Both the position numbers and the translations under genes were made by a program. From Betaproteobacteria bacterium (GTDB lineage: Bacteria; Pseudomonadota; Gammaproteobacteria; Burkholderiales; SG8-41), in the NCBI GenBank assembly GCA_028291945.1, contig JAQGNH010000468.1:1-42246 (forward strand): 42,246 nt of DNA, read 5' to 3'. The first letter of the stretch is position 1. Every line of letters begins with the position of its first letter. Below the pieces are notes generated by a model that saw nothing but the letters and a program-made list of their open reading frames with translations, searched no databases and was not told the DNA's origin. Shown piece after piece: positions 9,975 through 18,662 of this stretch.

Positions 9975-10093
9975 CGGAGATAACGGTTTGGTCGCCTAAG
10001 ATATCGTGGCGCCAACATGCTACCGCCAACCGGTTACGATCACGATCGCTTAGAATTCGTGGAAGGTGCGTCTAACAGGTGCAGGAGGAGGAC

Positions 10094-10572
10094 ATGAGAG
10101 CCCGCGTGCAGGCGACATTCATCGTAATCGCGCTGTGTGGTGCGCAGTCGGTCGTTGCACAGACCTATCCCACGCGAACGATCAGAATGGTGGTCGCGTC
10201 ATCGCCTGGGGGGGAAGTGACATTCTCGCCCGACTGGTCTCACCGAAGCTCGGCGACGCGCTTGGCCAGCAGGTGGTGGTGGAGAACAGGGCGGGCGCGA
10301 GCGGGATCATCGGGGTCGACGCGGTCGCCAAGTCGGCCCCTGACGGGTATACGCTGATCCTCACCCAGACCTCCCTCGCGATCAATCCCGGGATGTTTCC
10401 GAAAATGCCTTACGACGCCTTGCGAGATCTTGCACCGATCACCGAAATGGTGACGACCGGCAGCCTGCTGGTCGTGCGCGGCACGACGCCGGAGGAATTT
10501 TCTGGCCGTATCAGCTCGGAGACGCAGAAATGGGCGAAGGTCGTCAAGACTGCGGGCATCAAACCCGAGTGA
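10094..10572 (+). pseudogene. Bug/TctC solute-binding protein, frameshifted and internally deleted
   Basis: A strong AGGAGGAGGAC site precedes an ATG at 10094 and an intact signal peptide ending VVAQTYPTRTIRMVVASSPGG. At a run of seven G (10208-10214) the frame breaks: one more G would continue into GSDILARLVSPKLGDALG, QQVVVENRAGASGIIGVDAVAK and DGYTLILTQTSLAINPGMFP, the normal Bug N-domain. After TGSLLVV (about 10472) the sequence jumps directly to TTPEEFSGRISSETQKWAKV and VKTAGIKPE, which is the extreme C-terminus of the family. Compared with the intact copy at 23678-24655, about 165 codons are missing. The gene is therefore dead twice over. Its stop lies six bases from the convergent thioredoxin gene. 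Confidence 0.9.
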
Positions 10573-10578
10573 GTGCCA

Positions 10579-11439
10579 TCAATTCATGACGGTCGCAAGT
10601 TTTTTGCGGAACTCGCTCACCAGCTCGCCCTGATTGCCGAGCAGCTCGAACACTTTCAGCATCGTCTTGCGGGCAACATCTTTTCCGTAAGTGCGATCGC
10701 GCCGCACGACTTCGAGAAGTTGATCCAGAGCGGAACGGTAGTCTTGCCGAGCCACGTACTGGTGTGCGAGCTGCAGCCGCGCTTCGAGGTCGTTCTCGTC
10801 ACGTGCGATTCGTTCCTTGAGCACGGCTTCGGATGGCGCTTCGGCAGCGCCCTGCGCCAGGTCGAGCCGCGCCTGTAGCGCATTGACACGCTCATCCATT
10901 CGGGCGAGGGGAGAAAGGCTTTCGATCAGCTTGCGTGCCTCATCGTGTCTTCCGGCATCCATCAGGATTGCCACCCGGTCGATGCGCGCATCCTCGTTTT
11001 TCGGATCGAGCTTCTCAGCCTGCGATAGCAGATCGAGCGCTTGCTGGACATCGCGCGTCTGGGCATACACGCGCGCCGCACTGTCGCGCAGCTCCTCTGA
11101 AGGAGAAGGCACCACGCGCTCGATGAAAGCGCGCACGCCGCTTTCGGGAAGCGCCCCCGTAAACTCGTCGACGACCTCGCCGCCTATGAACGCTTTCACG
11201 CTGGGAATGCCGCGCACGCCATAGCGCGCCGCTATCTCCTGATTGTCGTCCGAGTTGACTTTGGCAAGCGTAAATCGCCCGTCGTACTCGTCCGCGACCT
11301 TTTCCAGCACGGGCCCGAGGGCACGGCAAGGGGCACACCACGGCGCCCAGAAGTCGACGACAACGGGTGCCTGTTTAGAGCCTTCGATCACTATCGTATC
11401 GAAGTTGTTCTTGTCGACGTCTACAGTGTGCGTGCCCAT
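10579..11439 (-). CDS. Thioredoxin-TPR co-chaperone, CnoX/YbbN type
   Basis: A 286-residue cytosolic protein with an N-terminal thioredoxin domain (about 1-110) and a C-terminal TPR-like helical region (about 120-286, e.g. ARVYAQTRDVQQALDLLSQA, LEARLQLAHQYVARQDYRSA). This is the architecture of CnoX (YbbN), which protects clients from oxidative aggregation and hands them to GroEL/DnaK. The active site is WAPWCAPC, a full CxxC, whereas E. coli CnoX lacks the first cysteine, so this protein should be redox-active. VRGIPSVKAF supplies the cis-proline. The next minus-strand gene is purB; the trx start follows it by about 97 bases. Confidence 0.9.
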   Translation of the reverse strand: MGTHTVDVDKNNFDTIVIEGSKQAPVVVDFWAPWCAPCRALGPVLEKVADEYDGRFTLAKVNSDDNQEIAARYGVRGIPSVKAFIGGEVVDEFTGALPESGVRAFIERVVPSPSEELRDSAARVYAQTRDVQQALDLLSQAEKLDPKNEDARIDRVAILMDAGRHDEARKLIESLSPLARMDERVNALQARLDLAQGAAEAPSEAVLKERIARDENDLEARLQLAHQYVARQDYRSALDQLLEVVRRDRTYGKDVARKTMLKVFELLGNQGELVSEFRKKLATVMN

Positions 11440-11535
11440 AGGAGCCTCGGATCAATTAATTGCGATGCGCTCGCTTTGCAAGAGCGGGGCCGACTGAACG
11501 GCGCATCTCCACCTCAGCGGCGCGTGATCAGCCCC

Positions 11536-12924
<1,389 letters not shown>

Positions 12925-12961
12925 CTAAGATCTCAATTTTAACACGCGTCTCCTATCAGCC

Positions 12962-14305
12962 ATGACATCAGCCGCCCGCACTCTCGCCGAATTCGCTGTC
13001 GGACTGCGCTACGAAGTCATTCCGAATGCGGTTATCGATCGCGCCAAGACGTGCATCATCGATACAGTCGGTGCCATGACTTTCGGCGCTGGTCTTCCAT
13101 GGAGCCGCATCATCATCGAGTATGTGCAGCGCACGAGCGCGCCGGGCAAAGCATCACTGGTGGGAACGGAGTACAAAGCGCGGGGACAGCTCGCGGCGCT
13201 CGCCAATGGAGTGCTCGCGCACGCTTTCGAGCTCGATAGCCTGTGCGATCCGAGCGTGGGCGTGCACCCGGGCGCATCGCTCACGGCTCCGGGCATTCCC
13301 GTGGCGCAGGCGCAAGGTCGGAGCGGCAAGGAGCTGCTGACGGCTTTCGTCGCCGGATTCGAAGTCATGTATCGCATCGGGGATGCCGCACGCCATTCAA
13401 GTGAGAAAATCGGTTTTCACGCGCCTGGCCTGACAGGCGTGTTCGGTGGCGCAGTCGTTACAGGTCTTCTCATGAAGCTCGATACCGATCGCATGACGAA
13501 CGCGCTCGGCATCGCGGGCTCACTCTGCTCCGGGCTACTCGAATTTTCGAGGTCCGGCGGGGGTATGGTGAAGCGCCTGCATTTGGGCCGGGCGGCCGAA
13601 GGGGGGGCTCTGGCTGCCACACTTGCACGCGAAGGCTACACTGGACCGGAAACAGTCCTCGAGGGCAAGTTCGGCTTTCTCAATGCTTTCGCACGAGAGA
13701 TCGATCCGCCGCGACTGACTCGCGGACTCGGAGAGGACTGGTACACGCTCAGAACCATGCTCAAGCGTTTTGCCTGCCACATCACTGCACACGTCCCCGT
13801 CACGGCAGCACTCGAGCTGAAAGCGAAGCACGATTTCAAAGGCTCGGACATTGCATCCGTTGCGATCGCGACGAACGAGAAAGTGGTGAGCCACCATAAC
13901 ATCACCGAACCGCAGGATACGATGATGGCGCAATACAGCGTGCCATTCTGCGTCGCGCTTGCGCTGCATCGCGACCCAGTCGATCCACGCGTGTTCAGTG
14001 AGGAAGCGCTCAACGACGCTTCCATTCGTGCGGTGTGCCGCAACACCACGGTAACCGAATATCCGTCGACTCAGGCGCGCTCGCGCTTTTCTACGCTTCT
14101 TACGGTCACGTTGAAGAACGGAAGTCAACTTTCGGTCGAAGCACACGATTTCGAAGGCATGCCTGCGCGTCCGCTCTCGCGCGAGCAGCTGCGTGCAAAG
14201 TTTTTCAAGCTGACTGCAGGCACGAAGGCGTATCGGCCCGAAGCAGTGCTCGAGCGCTTGGAGGCTCTGGAACGTCTGGAGAGCGTCACGCCGCTGTTCG
14301 ACTAA
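12962..14305 (+). CDS. MmgE/PrpD family protein
   Basis: A 447-residue member of the 2-methylcitrate dehydratase/cis-aconitate decarboxylase fold. Recognised from the N-terminal helical region (TLAEFAVGLRYEVIPNAVIDRAK, then DTVGAMTFGA), HAFELDSLCDPSVGVHPGAS near 80 with the conserved Asp and His, GFEVMYRIG near 137, GSLCSGLLEFSRSGGGMVKR with the downstream LHLGRAAEGG near 185, and TEPQDTMMAQYSVPFCVALAL near 315. Members act as dehydratases, decarboxylases or isomerases on tricarboxylates and related acids. This one is not with prpB/prpC, so it is probably not the methylcitrate enzyme. Such genes often neighbour Bug receptors; here the nearest Bug gene (10094) is dead. Confidence 0.9.
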   Translation: MTSAARTLAEFAVGLRYEVIPNAVIDRAKTCIIDTVGAMTFGAGLPWSRIIIEYVQRTSAPGKASLVGTEYKARGQLAALANGVLAHAFELDSLCDPSVGVHPGASLTAPGIPVAQAQGRSGKELLTAFVAGFEVMYRIGDAARHSSEKIGFHAPGLTGVFGGAVVTGLLMKLDTDRMTNALGIAGSLCSGLLEFSRSGGGMVKRLHLGRAAEGGALAATLAREGYTGPETVLEGKFGFLNAFAREIDPPRLTRGLGEDWYTLRTMLKRFACHITAHVPVTAALELKAKHDFKGSDIASVAIATNEKVVSHHNITEPQDTMMAQYSVPFCVALALHRDPVDPRVFSEEALNDASIRAVCRNTTVTEYPSTQARSRFSTLLTVTLKNGSQLSVEAHDFEGMPARPLSREQLRAKFFKLTAGTKAYRPEAVLERLEALERLESVTPLFD

Positions 14306-14309
14306 GACG

Positions 14310-14606
14310 GGCCTAATGTGCTGAAGCAATCGGGCCGCGAGTGAGCTCGCGCACGGGGCCCGACGCGCTGCTGAATGCTGATGCCGCTTGCCATCGGTTT
14401 CGCACAAGCAGATCTCCGCTGTGGGTGAATGCCATTGTTTTCGTTCGTCTGCTCGCGATAGCGCGAAATCACACCAGCAGAATCGAGCCGGTGTATGCGG
14501 CTCGCGCGAAGATGCCCGAATAGGAGTCCGCCGTCCGCGATGCCGACGGTCCTTCGGTGAATTTGAAACCAGCACGAGCTCCACTCGCGCATCCGAACTC
14601 AGCACG
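14310..14606 (-). pseudogene. SMP-30/gluconolactonase family remnant
   Basis: Read on the minus strand from about 14606 down, short stretches in all three frames line up in the order expected of an SMP-30/gluconolactonase beta-propeller: SSDARVELVLV, then GFKFTEGPSAS, then GIADGGLLFGHLRASRIH followed by RLDSAGVISRYREQTNENNG, then GDLLV, then CETDGKR, then SASGPVRELTRG before a stop. At least four frame changes separate them. Only roughly the first 100 residues of a usual ~300-residue protein survive, and the rest is absent where the convergent MmgE/PrpD gene ends. FTEGP and NNGI...CETD are the recognisable family blocks. A clearly decayed gene, not expressed as one protein. Confidence 0.7.
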
Positions 14607-14818
14607 CCACGAATGCCGCCGTCAGTCTGAGGTGCCGCGCAACCGCACCGCAAGACGAAGCAATAAGTTTGAAGTGCCCATCGTTGCTTATCGCATTCTC
14701 GCGGTGACCCACTTGCCTTCTGGCACTTTTTTATCGTGTATGCTTCCGTCAAGAACAATCCCTGAGCCGCAGCACGACTGCCATGGCGAGCGTGCGGCGC
14801 GGCTCACGTCGAATCTGC
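14607..14818. other. Leader region of DMT permease, nothing certain recognised
   Basis: Spacer between the SMP-30 remnant and the DMT permease start. On the minus strand one frame reads GSGIVLDGSIHDKKVPEGK followed by WVTARMR and a stop (about 14770-14690), which looks protein-like and may be further debris, but I cannot assign it. No convincing promoter or terminator seen. Confidence 0.3.
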
Positions 14819-15709
14819 ATGTCACAACAACGCACCCTTACTGAATGGGCGCTTCTCCTCGCGCTCGTTGCGATGTGGGGCTCGTCATTCATGTTCAACA
14901 AGCTGGGCGTAGCAACGGTGCCGCCGGCTACGCTTGTCGCGGCGCGCCTTACGCTCGGCACGCTCGCGATGCTTGCGCTCCTGCATGCTCGGGGCCTACG
15001 CTTGCCGCCGATCGGGCCGATCTGGGGTGCATACGCCGTGCTCGGCATCGTTGGCAATGCCGCGCCGTTCTTTTTGATCACGTGGGCGCAGCAGGTCGTC
15101 GACAGCGCGCTCGCCGGAATTTTGATCGCGGCAATGCCACTGGGAACACTGGTGCTTGCGCATTTACTCGTGCCTGGCGAGCGCATGACCTCGAATCGCG
15201 TCCTGGGATTCTTGTTGGGTTTCGGCGGCATCGTTTTCCTGATGGAGCCGGCTGCGGTCGCCGGCGTCGGAGGCTCGGCGATACAGATCCTGTCGCAGTT
15301 GGCTGTGCTGTGCGGTGCGCTGTGCTATTCGGCCAACAGTGTTATGGCGCGGCTTCTCATAAAGAGCGACTTCATGGTGGCTGCGGCGGGCACGCTCCTC
15401 ATTGCCGCGGCGCTCATGTTGCCCATTGCGGTCGTGCACGACCAGCCGTGGACGCTGCACCCGAGCTTCACGTCTGTCTCGGCGATCGTGTGGCTGGGCG
15501 TGGGTCCCACAGCGGTCGCAACCATTCTCTATTTCAGGCTGATCAGCTCGGCGGGGCCTACTTTCATGTCGCTCGTGAATTACCTGAGCCCCGCCGTCGC
15601 CGTATTCCTGGGTGTGACGCTGCTCGGGGAGCAGCTCGGCGTTTCAGCGTACACCGGCCTCGCGCTCATTCTGGCTGGCATTGCACTGAGCCAATGGCGT
15701 CGCCGCTGA
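14819..15709 (+). CDS. EamA-domain DMT superfamily permease
   Basis: A 296-residue inner-membrane carrier with ten predicted helices arranged as two EamA repeats. The first opens with TEWALLLALVAMWGSSFMFN and includes PPATLVAARLTLG; the second includes FLMEPAAVAGVG, then GALCYSANSVMARLLIK, and ends VNYLSPAVAVFLGVTLLGE. The ATG at 14819 puts the first helix close to the N-terminus. An in-frame ATG at 14783 would add 12 basic residues; neither has a strong ribosome site. Members export metabolites or amino acids or import small solutes; the substrate is not readable. It stands alone. Confidence 0.88.
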   Translation: MSQQRTLTEWALLLALVAMWGSSFMFNKLGVATVPPATLVAARLTLGTLAMLALLHARGLRLPPIGPIWGAYAVLGIVGNAAPFFLITWAQQVVDSALAGILIAAMPLGTLVLAHLLVPGERMTSNRVLGFLLGFGGIVFLMEPAAVAGVGGSAIQILSQLAVLCGALCYSANSVMARLLIKSDFMVAAAGTLLIAAALMLPIAVVHDQPWTLHPSFTSVSAIVWLGVGPTAVATILYFRLISSAGPTFMSLVNYLSPAVAVFLGVTLLGEQLGVSAYTGLALILAGIALSQWRRR

Positions 15710-15798
15710 GGCGGAAATCCGTCACATTTGCTTACACCTTGCAGCCATCACTCTGTATGCCGCCGCACAGACCGCGCGTTTATTTCACTGTAGGCTGC

Positions 15799-15828
15799 TT
15801 GAAAATGTCGTGCTCCGCCCAATATTTA
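15799..15828 (+). promoter_or_regulatory. Candidate promoter of the DUF3567 gene
   Basis: TTGAAA (15799-15804) is followed after 18 bases by TATTTA (15823-15828), about 75 bases before the DUF3567 start. The -35 is good and the -10 is moderate. By-eye match only. Confidence 0.35.
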
Positions 15829-15904
15829 GATGCGGGTACCACGTTTGCTACAGGTGGGCGGGGCTTGACGAATGCCGCGAAGCGGTGGAGATAAAGGACA
15901 CGCC

Positions 15905-16138
15905 ATGAACGTCATCTACAACAGCGAGAACTACTACGTGGTCGAGTATCCAGCTCAACACGGGTACGAACTCGTCGACAAGCACGCGGCGCGCGGCACC
16001 TACTTGCACGGCGATGCAGCGGATCGATTTCTCGAGTCGATGAAGCACGCGATTTCGGAGGACGCTTCAGCAGAGCACGTGGACGAGTTTCTCGATCAGT
16101 TCGACGTGTTACTCAATCAACCGGTCGTGTTTCACTGA
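15905..16138 (+). CDS. DUF3567 (BTH_I0359 family) protein
   Basis: A 77-residue acidic protein. The ATG at 15905 follows TAAAGGAC at good spacing; an in-frame ATG at 15872 lacks one and would extend the protein beyond the family start MNVIYNSENYYVVEY. The family hallmarks are the N-terminal MN-IYNS-NY-VVE block, YELVDKHAARGTYLHGDAAD in the middle and the C-terminal VDEFLDQFDVLLNQPVVFH. The family is essentially betaproteobacterial and of unknown function, so the gene also supports the taxonomic call. Monocistronic, convergent with the aldolase gene. Confidence 0.85.
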   Translation: MNVIYNSENYYVVEYPAQHGYELVDKHAARGTYLHGDAADRFLESMKHAISEDASAEHVDEFLDQFDVLLNQPVVFH

Positions 16139-16220
16139 AGTCGGTGATATTCGCTTCGGAGCGGTAGGCCACAAGCCGATCAAAAACCGGAATTCTTGTT
16201 TCCTCACGGCTCCAGCGTAG

Positions 16221-16955
16221 TCATCCTCGCCATCCGGGTTCGTCCCTGTCCAGCAGGCGTTTAAGAGCTTCGAAATGAAGCTCCGCTTGCGCTGATTCGC
16301 CCGCCATCTGCCGGCCGGTCTTGGCTGCGATCGCTTCTGGCACCGTAGCCAAAGCGCGGCCGGTCGTTGTGCCGAGCACCTGCAGCATGCAGGCCCGCTC
16401 TAGGTAATACAAGTCATCGAACGCCGTCGCAATGTTTTGACCCGTAACGATCAAGCCATGGTTCGCTAGAAATAGCACATCGGCATGCCCAAGCTGCGAG
16501 CACATCCGGTCGCCCTCCGCTTCGTCGAGAGCGAGTCCGTTGTAGTGATCATCGTATGCGACGCGACCGTAGAACTTCAGCGCGTTCTGACTTATCCATT
16601 CGAGGCGGCCATTTTGGATCACGGTGAGCGTAGTGGCGTAGGGCATGTGTGTGTGGAGGACGCATCTCGCGGTGGGCTTTCCACGATGTATGCAGCCGTG
16701 AATGAAGAATGCCGTGGGCTCGACGTTATAGCGGCCCGAAAGCTTGCGGCCATGCGCATCAACGGCGACAAGATCGTCTGGCATGACTTCAGACCAGTGC
16801 CGGCCTTGAGGGTTGATGAGAAAGCGTCCGGGCGTGTCGGGCACTTCCATGCTGAAGTGGTTGCACACGCCTTCACCGAATCCTAACCGTGACGCCCAAC
16901 GCAGCGCAGCCGCGAGGTCGACGCGTGCCTGCAATTCGAGCTCAGTGTCTGCCAT
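16221..16955 (-). CDS. Class II aldolase/adducin family protein
   Basis: A zinc-dependent aldolase, epimerase or decarboxylase of the fuculose-phosphate aldolase superfamily, 244 residues. The start at 16955 (MADTELELQ) follows AGGAGA by 8 bases; a GTG at 16976 in frame has no such site. Motifs: LGFGEGVCNHFSMEVP near 28; NVEPTAFFIHGCIHRG with the acidic catalytic position near 85; CVLHTHMPYAT (the metal HxH) near 107; ANHGLIVTG with the third His near 167. Last gene of a minus-strand cluster with a Bug receptor and an IclR regulator, which suggests a role in breaking down a hydroxy- or sugar-acid taken up by that system. Confidence 0.88.
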   Translation of the reverse strand: MADTELELQARVDLAAALRWASRLGFGEGVCNHFSMEVPDTPGRFLINPQGRHWSEVMPDDLVAVDAHGRKLSGRYNVEPTAFFIHGCIHRGKPTARCVLHTHMPYATTLTVIQNGRLEWISQNALKFYGRVAYDDHYNGLALDEAEGDRMCSQLGHADVLFLANHGLIVTGQNIATAFDDLYYLERACMLQVLGTTTGRALATVPEAIAAKTGRQMAGESAQAELHFEALKRLLDRDEPGWRG

Positions 16956-16972
16956 ACGTGTTGTCTCCTGAT

Positions 16973-17533
16973 TCACGGTTTTGGGGCATTTATCAGCAGT
17001 GCCTTGAGCTCGTTCATCAATGCTTCTCCTTTGAGTGTCTCAGCAACGATGACGCGTTTGTGGCGCCGCATATCCCGCGCGACGAGCTGATACACGGGAT
17101 CCGAGCTGAACAGGCTTTGGTAGCGCGAAGCGATCTCCGGATCGATGGACGTAATGTCGCTGCGCAAGATTATGCGCCGGCGGATGACGATTCCGAAAAG
17201 CACACGCGCGGTGACGATAGCATTACCGTCGACGTGCACCATAAGCGCGTTGCACAGCATATAAAATGCGAGCATCACGAATGCTGCTCCGAATAAACCG
17301 AACGGCAGCACGAATGACGCCATCAAAACCGCGCTCAAAACCCCCGATGGGACGGCGAGGGCGGGGAGCAATCCGCCGATCGCAAGTGCGGGTAACGTCG
17401 TTGCGATCACGCCGAACACGGCAAGCGGCAACGCGACTTCAGGCATGCGGAGCGGCGGGAAATACAGATCCAGATGATCGGATGCCCGCGTCACCCGAAC
17501 CGTGCGTGGCGACAAGGCTTTGCCATCAGTCAA
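16973..17533 (-). CDS. Hypothetical integral membrane protein
   Basis: About 186 residues if begun at the TTG at 17533, which overlaps the end of the Bug gene (stop 17526-17528); a GTG a few codons further in is an alternative. The open frame continues upstream to 17680 but there it is antisense-like debris of the Bug frame. The protein has two to three hydrophobic segments (VALPLAVFGVIATTLPALAI, GVLSAVLMASFVLPFGLFG, AFVMLAFYMLCNALMVHV) followed by a soluble tail of about 85 residues rich in beta-like alternation (GNAIVTARVLFGIVIRRRII), reminiscent of bacterial PH-like membrane proteins, though I cannot assign it. It lies between the Bug receptor and the aldolase. Confidence 0.6.
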   Translation of the reverse strand: MTDGKALSPRTVRVTRASDHLDLYFPPLRMPEVALPLAVFGVIATTLPALAIGGLLPALAVPSGVLSAVLMASFVLPFGLFGAAFVMLAFYMLCNALMVHVDGNAIVTARVLFGIVIRRRIILRSDITSIDPEIASRYQSLFSSDPVYQLVARDMRRHKRVIVAETLKGEALMNELKALLINAPKP

Positions 17534-18497
17534 GCTGGATCTTGGCGAATTTCGCCACCTTCGACCACTTGTCTGCTTCGGCCTTGATGAAAGCGGCGAA
17601 TTGCGCCGGCGTATTACCTGCAGCGAATCCGCCATTTTTAAGTAACTGCTCTTTGCCCGCAGGCGAGCGCAGCTCGGCAACGATTGGCGCGTGTATTTTG
17701 TTGATGATGTCCTGCGGCGTGCCGGCCGGCATCACGACGCCGTTCCACGAGCCTCCGTCGAATCCCTTGACCCCGCTTTCATCGACGCTGGGGAGGTCCG
17801 GCATTACCGGAAAACGCTCTTTCGTCGATATGGCGATTGCTCTCAGACGCCCTTGCTTCACTTGGGGGATGACGCCGATTGCGGTGTTGAACGCCAGCTG
17901 GATCTGTCCCGACATCTGATCGAGCACTGCGGGCGCCTGCCCCTTGTAGGGGACGTGCACGAAATCAGTACCGGTCATGAACTTGAACATTTCCATGAGC
18001 ATGTGCGGACTGGAGCCGTTCCCGGTCGATGCGTACGACATCTGTCCCGGTTTCGATTTCGCGAGAGCGACGAGCTCTTTCACCGTCTTAGCGGGTAGCG
18101 CAGGGTGTACGGTCAACAGGCTGGGCAACTGTGCCGCCAAAGTGACGTGCGCGAAATCCTTGACGGGGTCGAAAGGAAGCTTTCGATAGATCGCCGGAGC
18201 AATGCTCTGGGCGACCGTCATGATGCACACCGTGTAACCGTCAGGTGGAGATTTGGCGCAGACCTCCATACCGATGTTGCCGCCAGCGCCCGCACGGTTG
18301 TCCGCGATGAACTGCACGCCGTACGCTTTTGTAAGCGTGTCTACGACCATGCGTCCAATGATGTCGGTCGGGCCGCCTGGTGGAAAGGGAATGATCACAC
18401 GCACAGGTTTGCTCGGGTATTGCTGTGCATGCGTTGAAAAAGATGCTGCGATCATGGCAGCAGCTGCAATAGCAGCCATCCTGCGCGCAATAATCAT
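17526..18497 (-). CDS. Bug/TctC-type tripartite tricarboxylate receptor
   Basis: Periplasmic solute-binding protein of the Bug family, 323 residues. The start at 18497 follows CGAGGAGATAAC and gives a clean signal peptide (MIIARRMAAIAAAAMIAASF, cleavage after THAQ). Signatures: YPSKPVRVIIPFPPGGPTDI near 27, DNRAGAGGNIGMEV near 68, SPPDGYTVCI near 85, PYKGQAPAVLDQMSGQIQLA near 178, WNGVVMPAGTPQDIINKIH near 255. No TctA/TctB membrane subunits are nearby, as is usual for orphan Bug proteins. It is co-oriented with a membrane protein and a class II aldolase downstream and an IclR regulator upstream. The ligand is unknown, probably a carboxylate. Confidence 0.93.
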   Translation of the reverse strand: MIIARRMAAIAAAAMIAASFSTHAQQYPSKPVRVIIPFPPGGPTDIIGRMVVDTLTKAYGVQFIADNRAGAGGNIGMEVCAKSPPDGYTVCIMTVAQSIAPAIYRKLPFDPVKDFAHVTLAAQLPSLLTVHPALPAKTVKELVALAKSKPGQMSYASTGNGSSPHMLMEMFKFMTGTDFVHVPYKGQAPAVLDQMSGQIQLAFNTAIGVIPQVKQGRLRAIAISTKERFPVMPDLPSVDESGVKGFDGGSWNGVVMPAGTPQDIINKIHAPIVAELRSPAGKEQLLKNGGFAAGNTPAQFAAFIKAEADKWSKVAKFAKIQLD

Positions 18498-18662
18498 GTT
18501 ATCTCCTCGGATCGCCCTTCGGGCAAACACATTATGCCGTAGGTATCACGCCGCGGTCTTGTGCTCCGCGAGGCTGAACGAACAGAGAAAATAAGCCGCC
18601 TGTGTAATCTCCGGTTCCTTCACGATCGCACCGCAGTATGCATTGACGCTTAGAAGCTACAG

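Noticed and set aside
13535-14758. A 407-codon open frame on the minus strand
   Set aside because: It runs antisense to MmgE/PrpD for most of its length and has Arg/Cys/His-rich shadow composition. Only its upstream part coincides with one frame of the SMP-30 remnant, reported separately.
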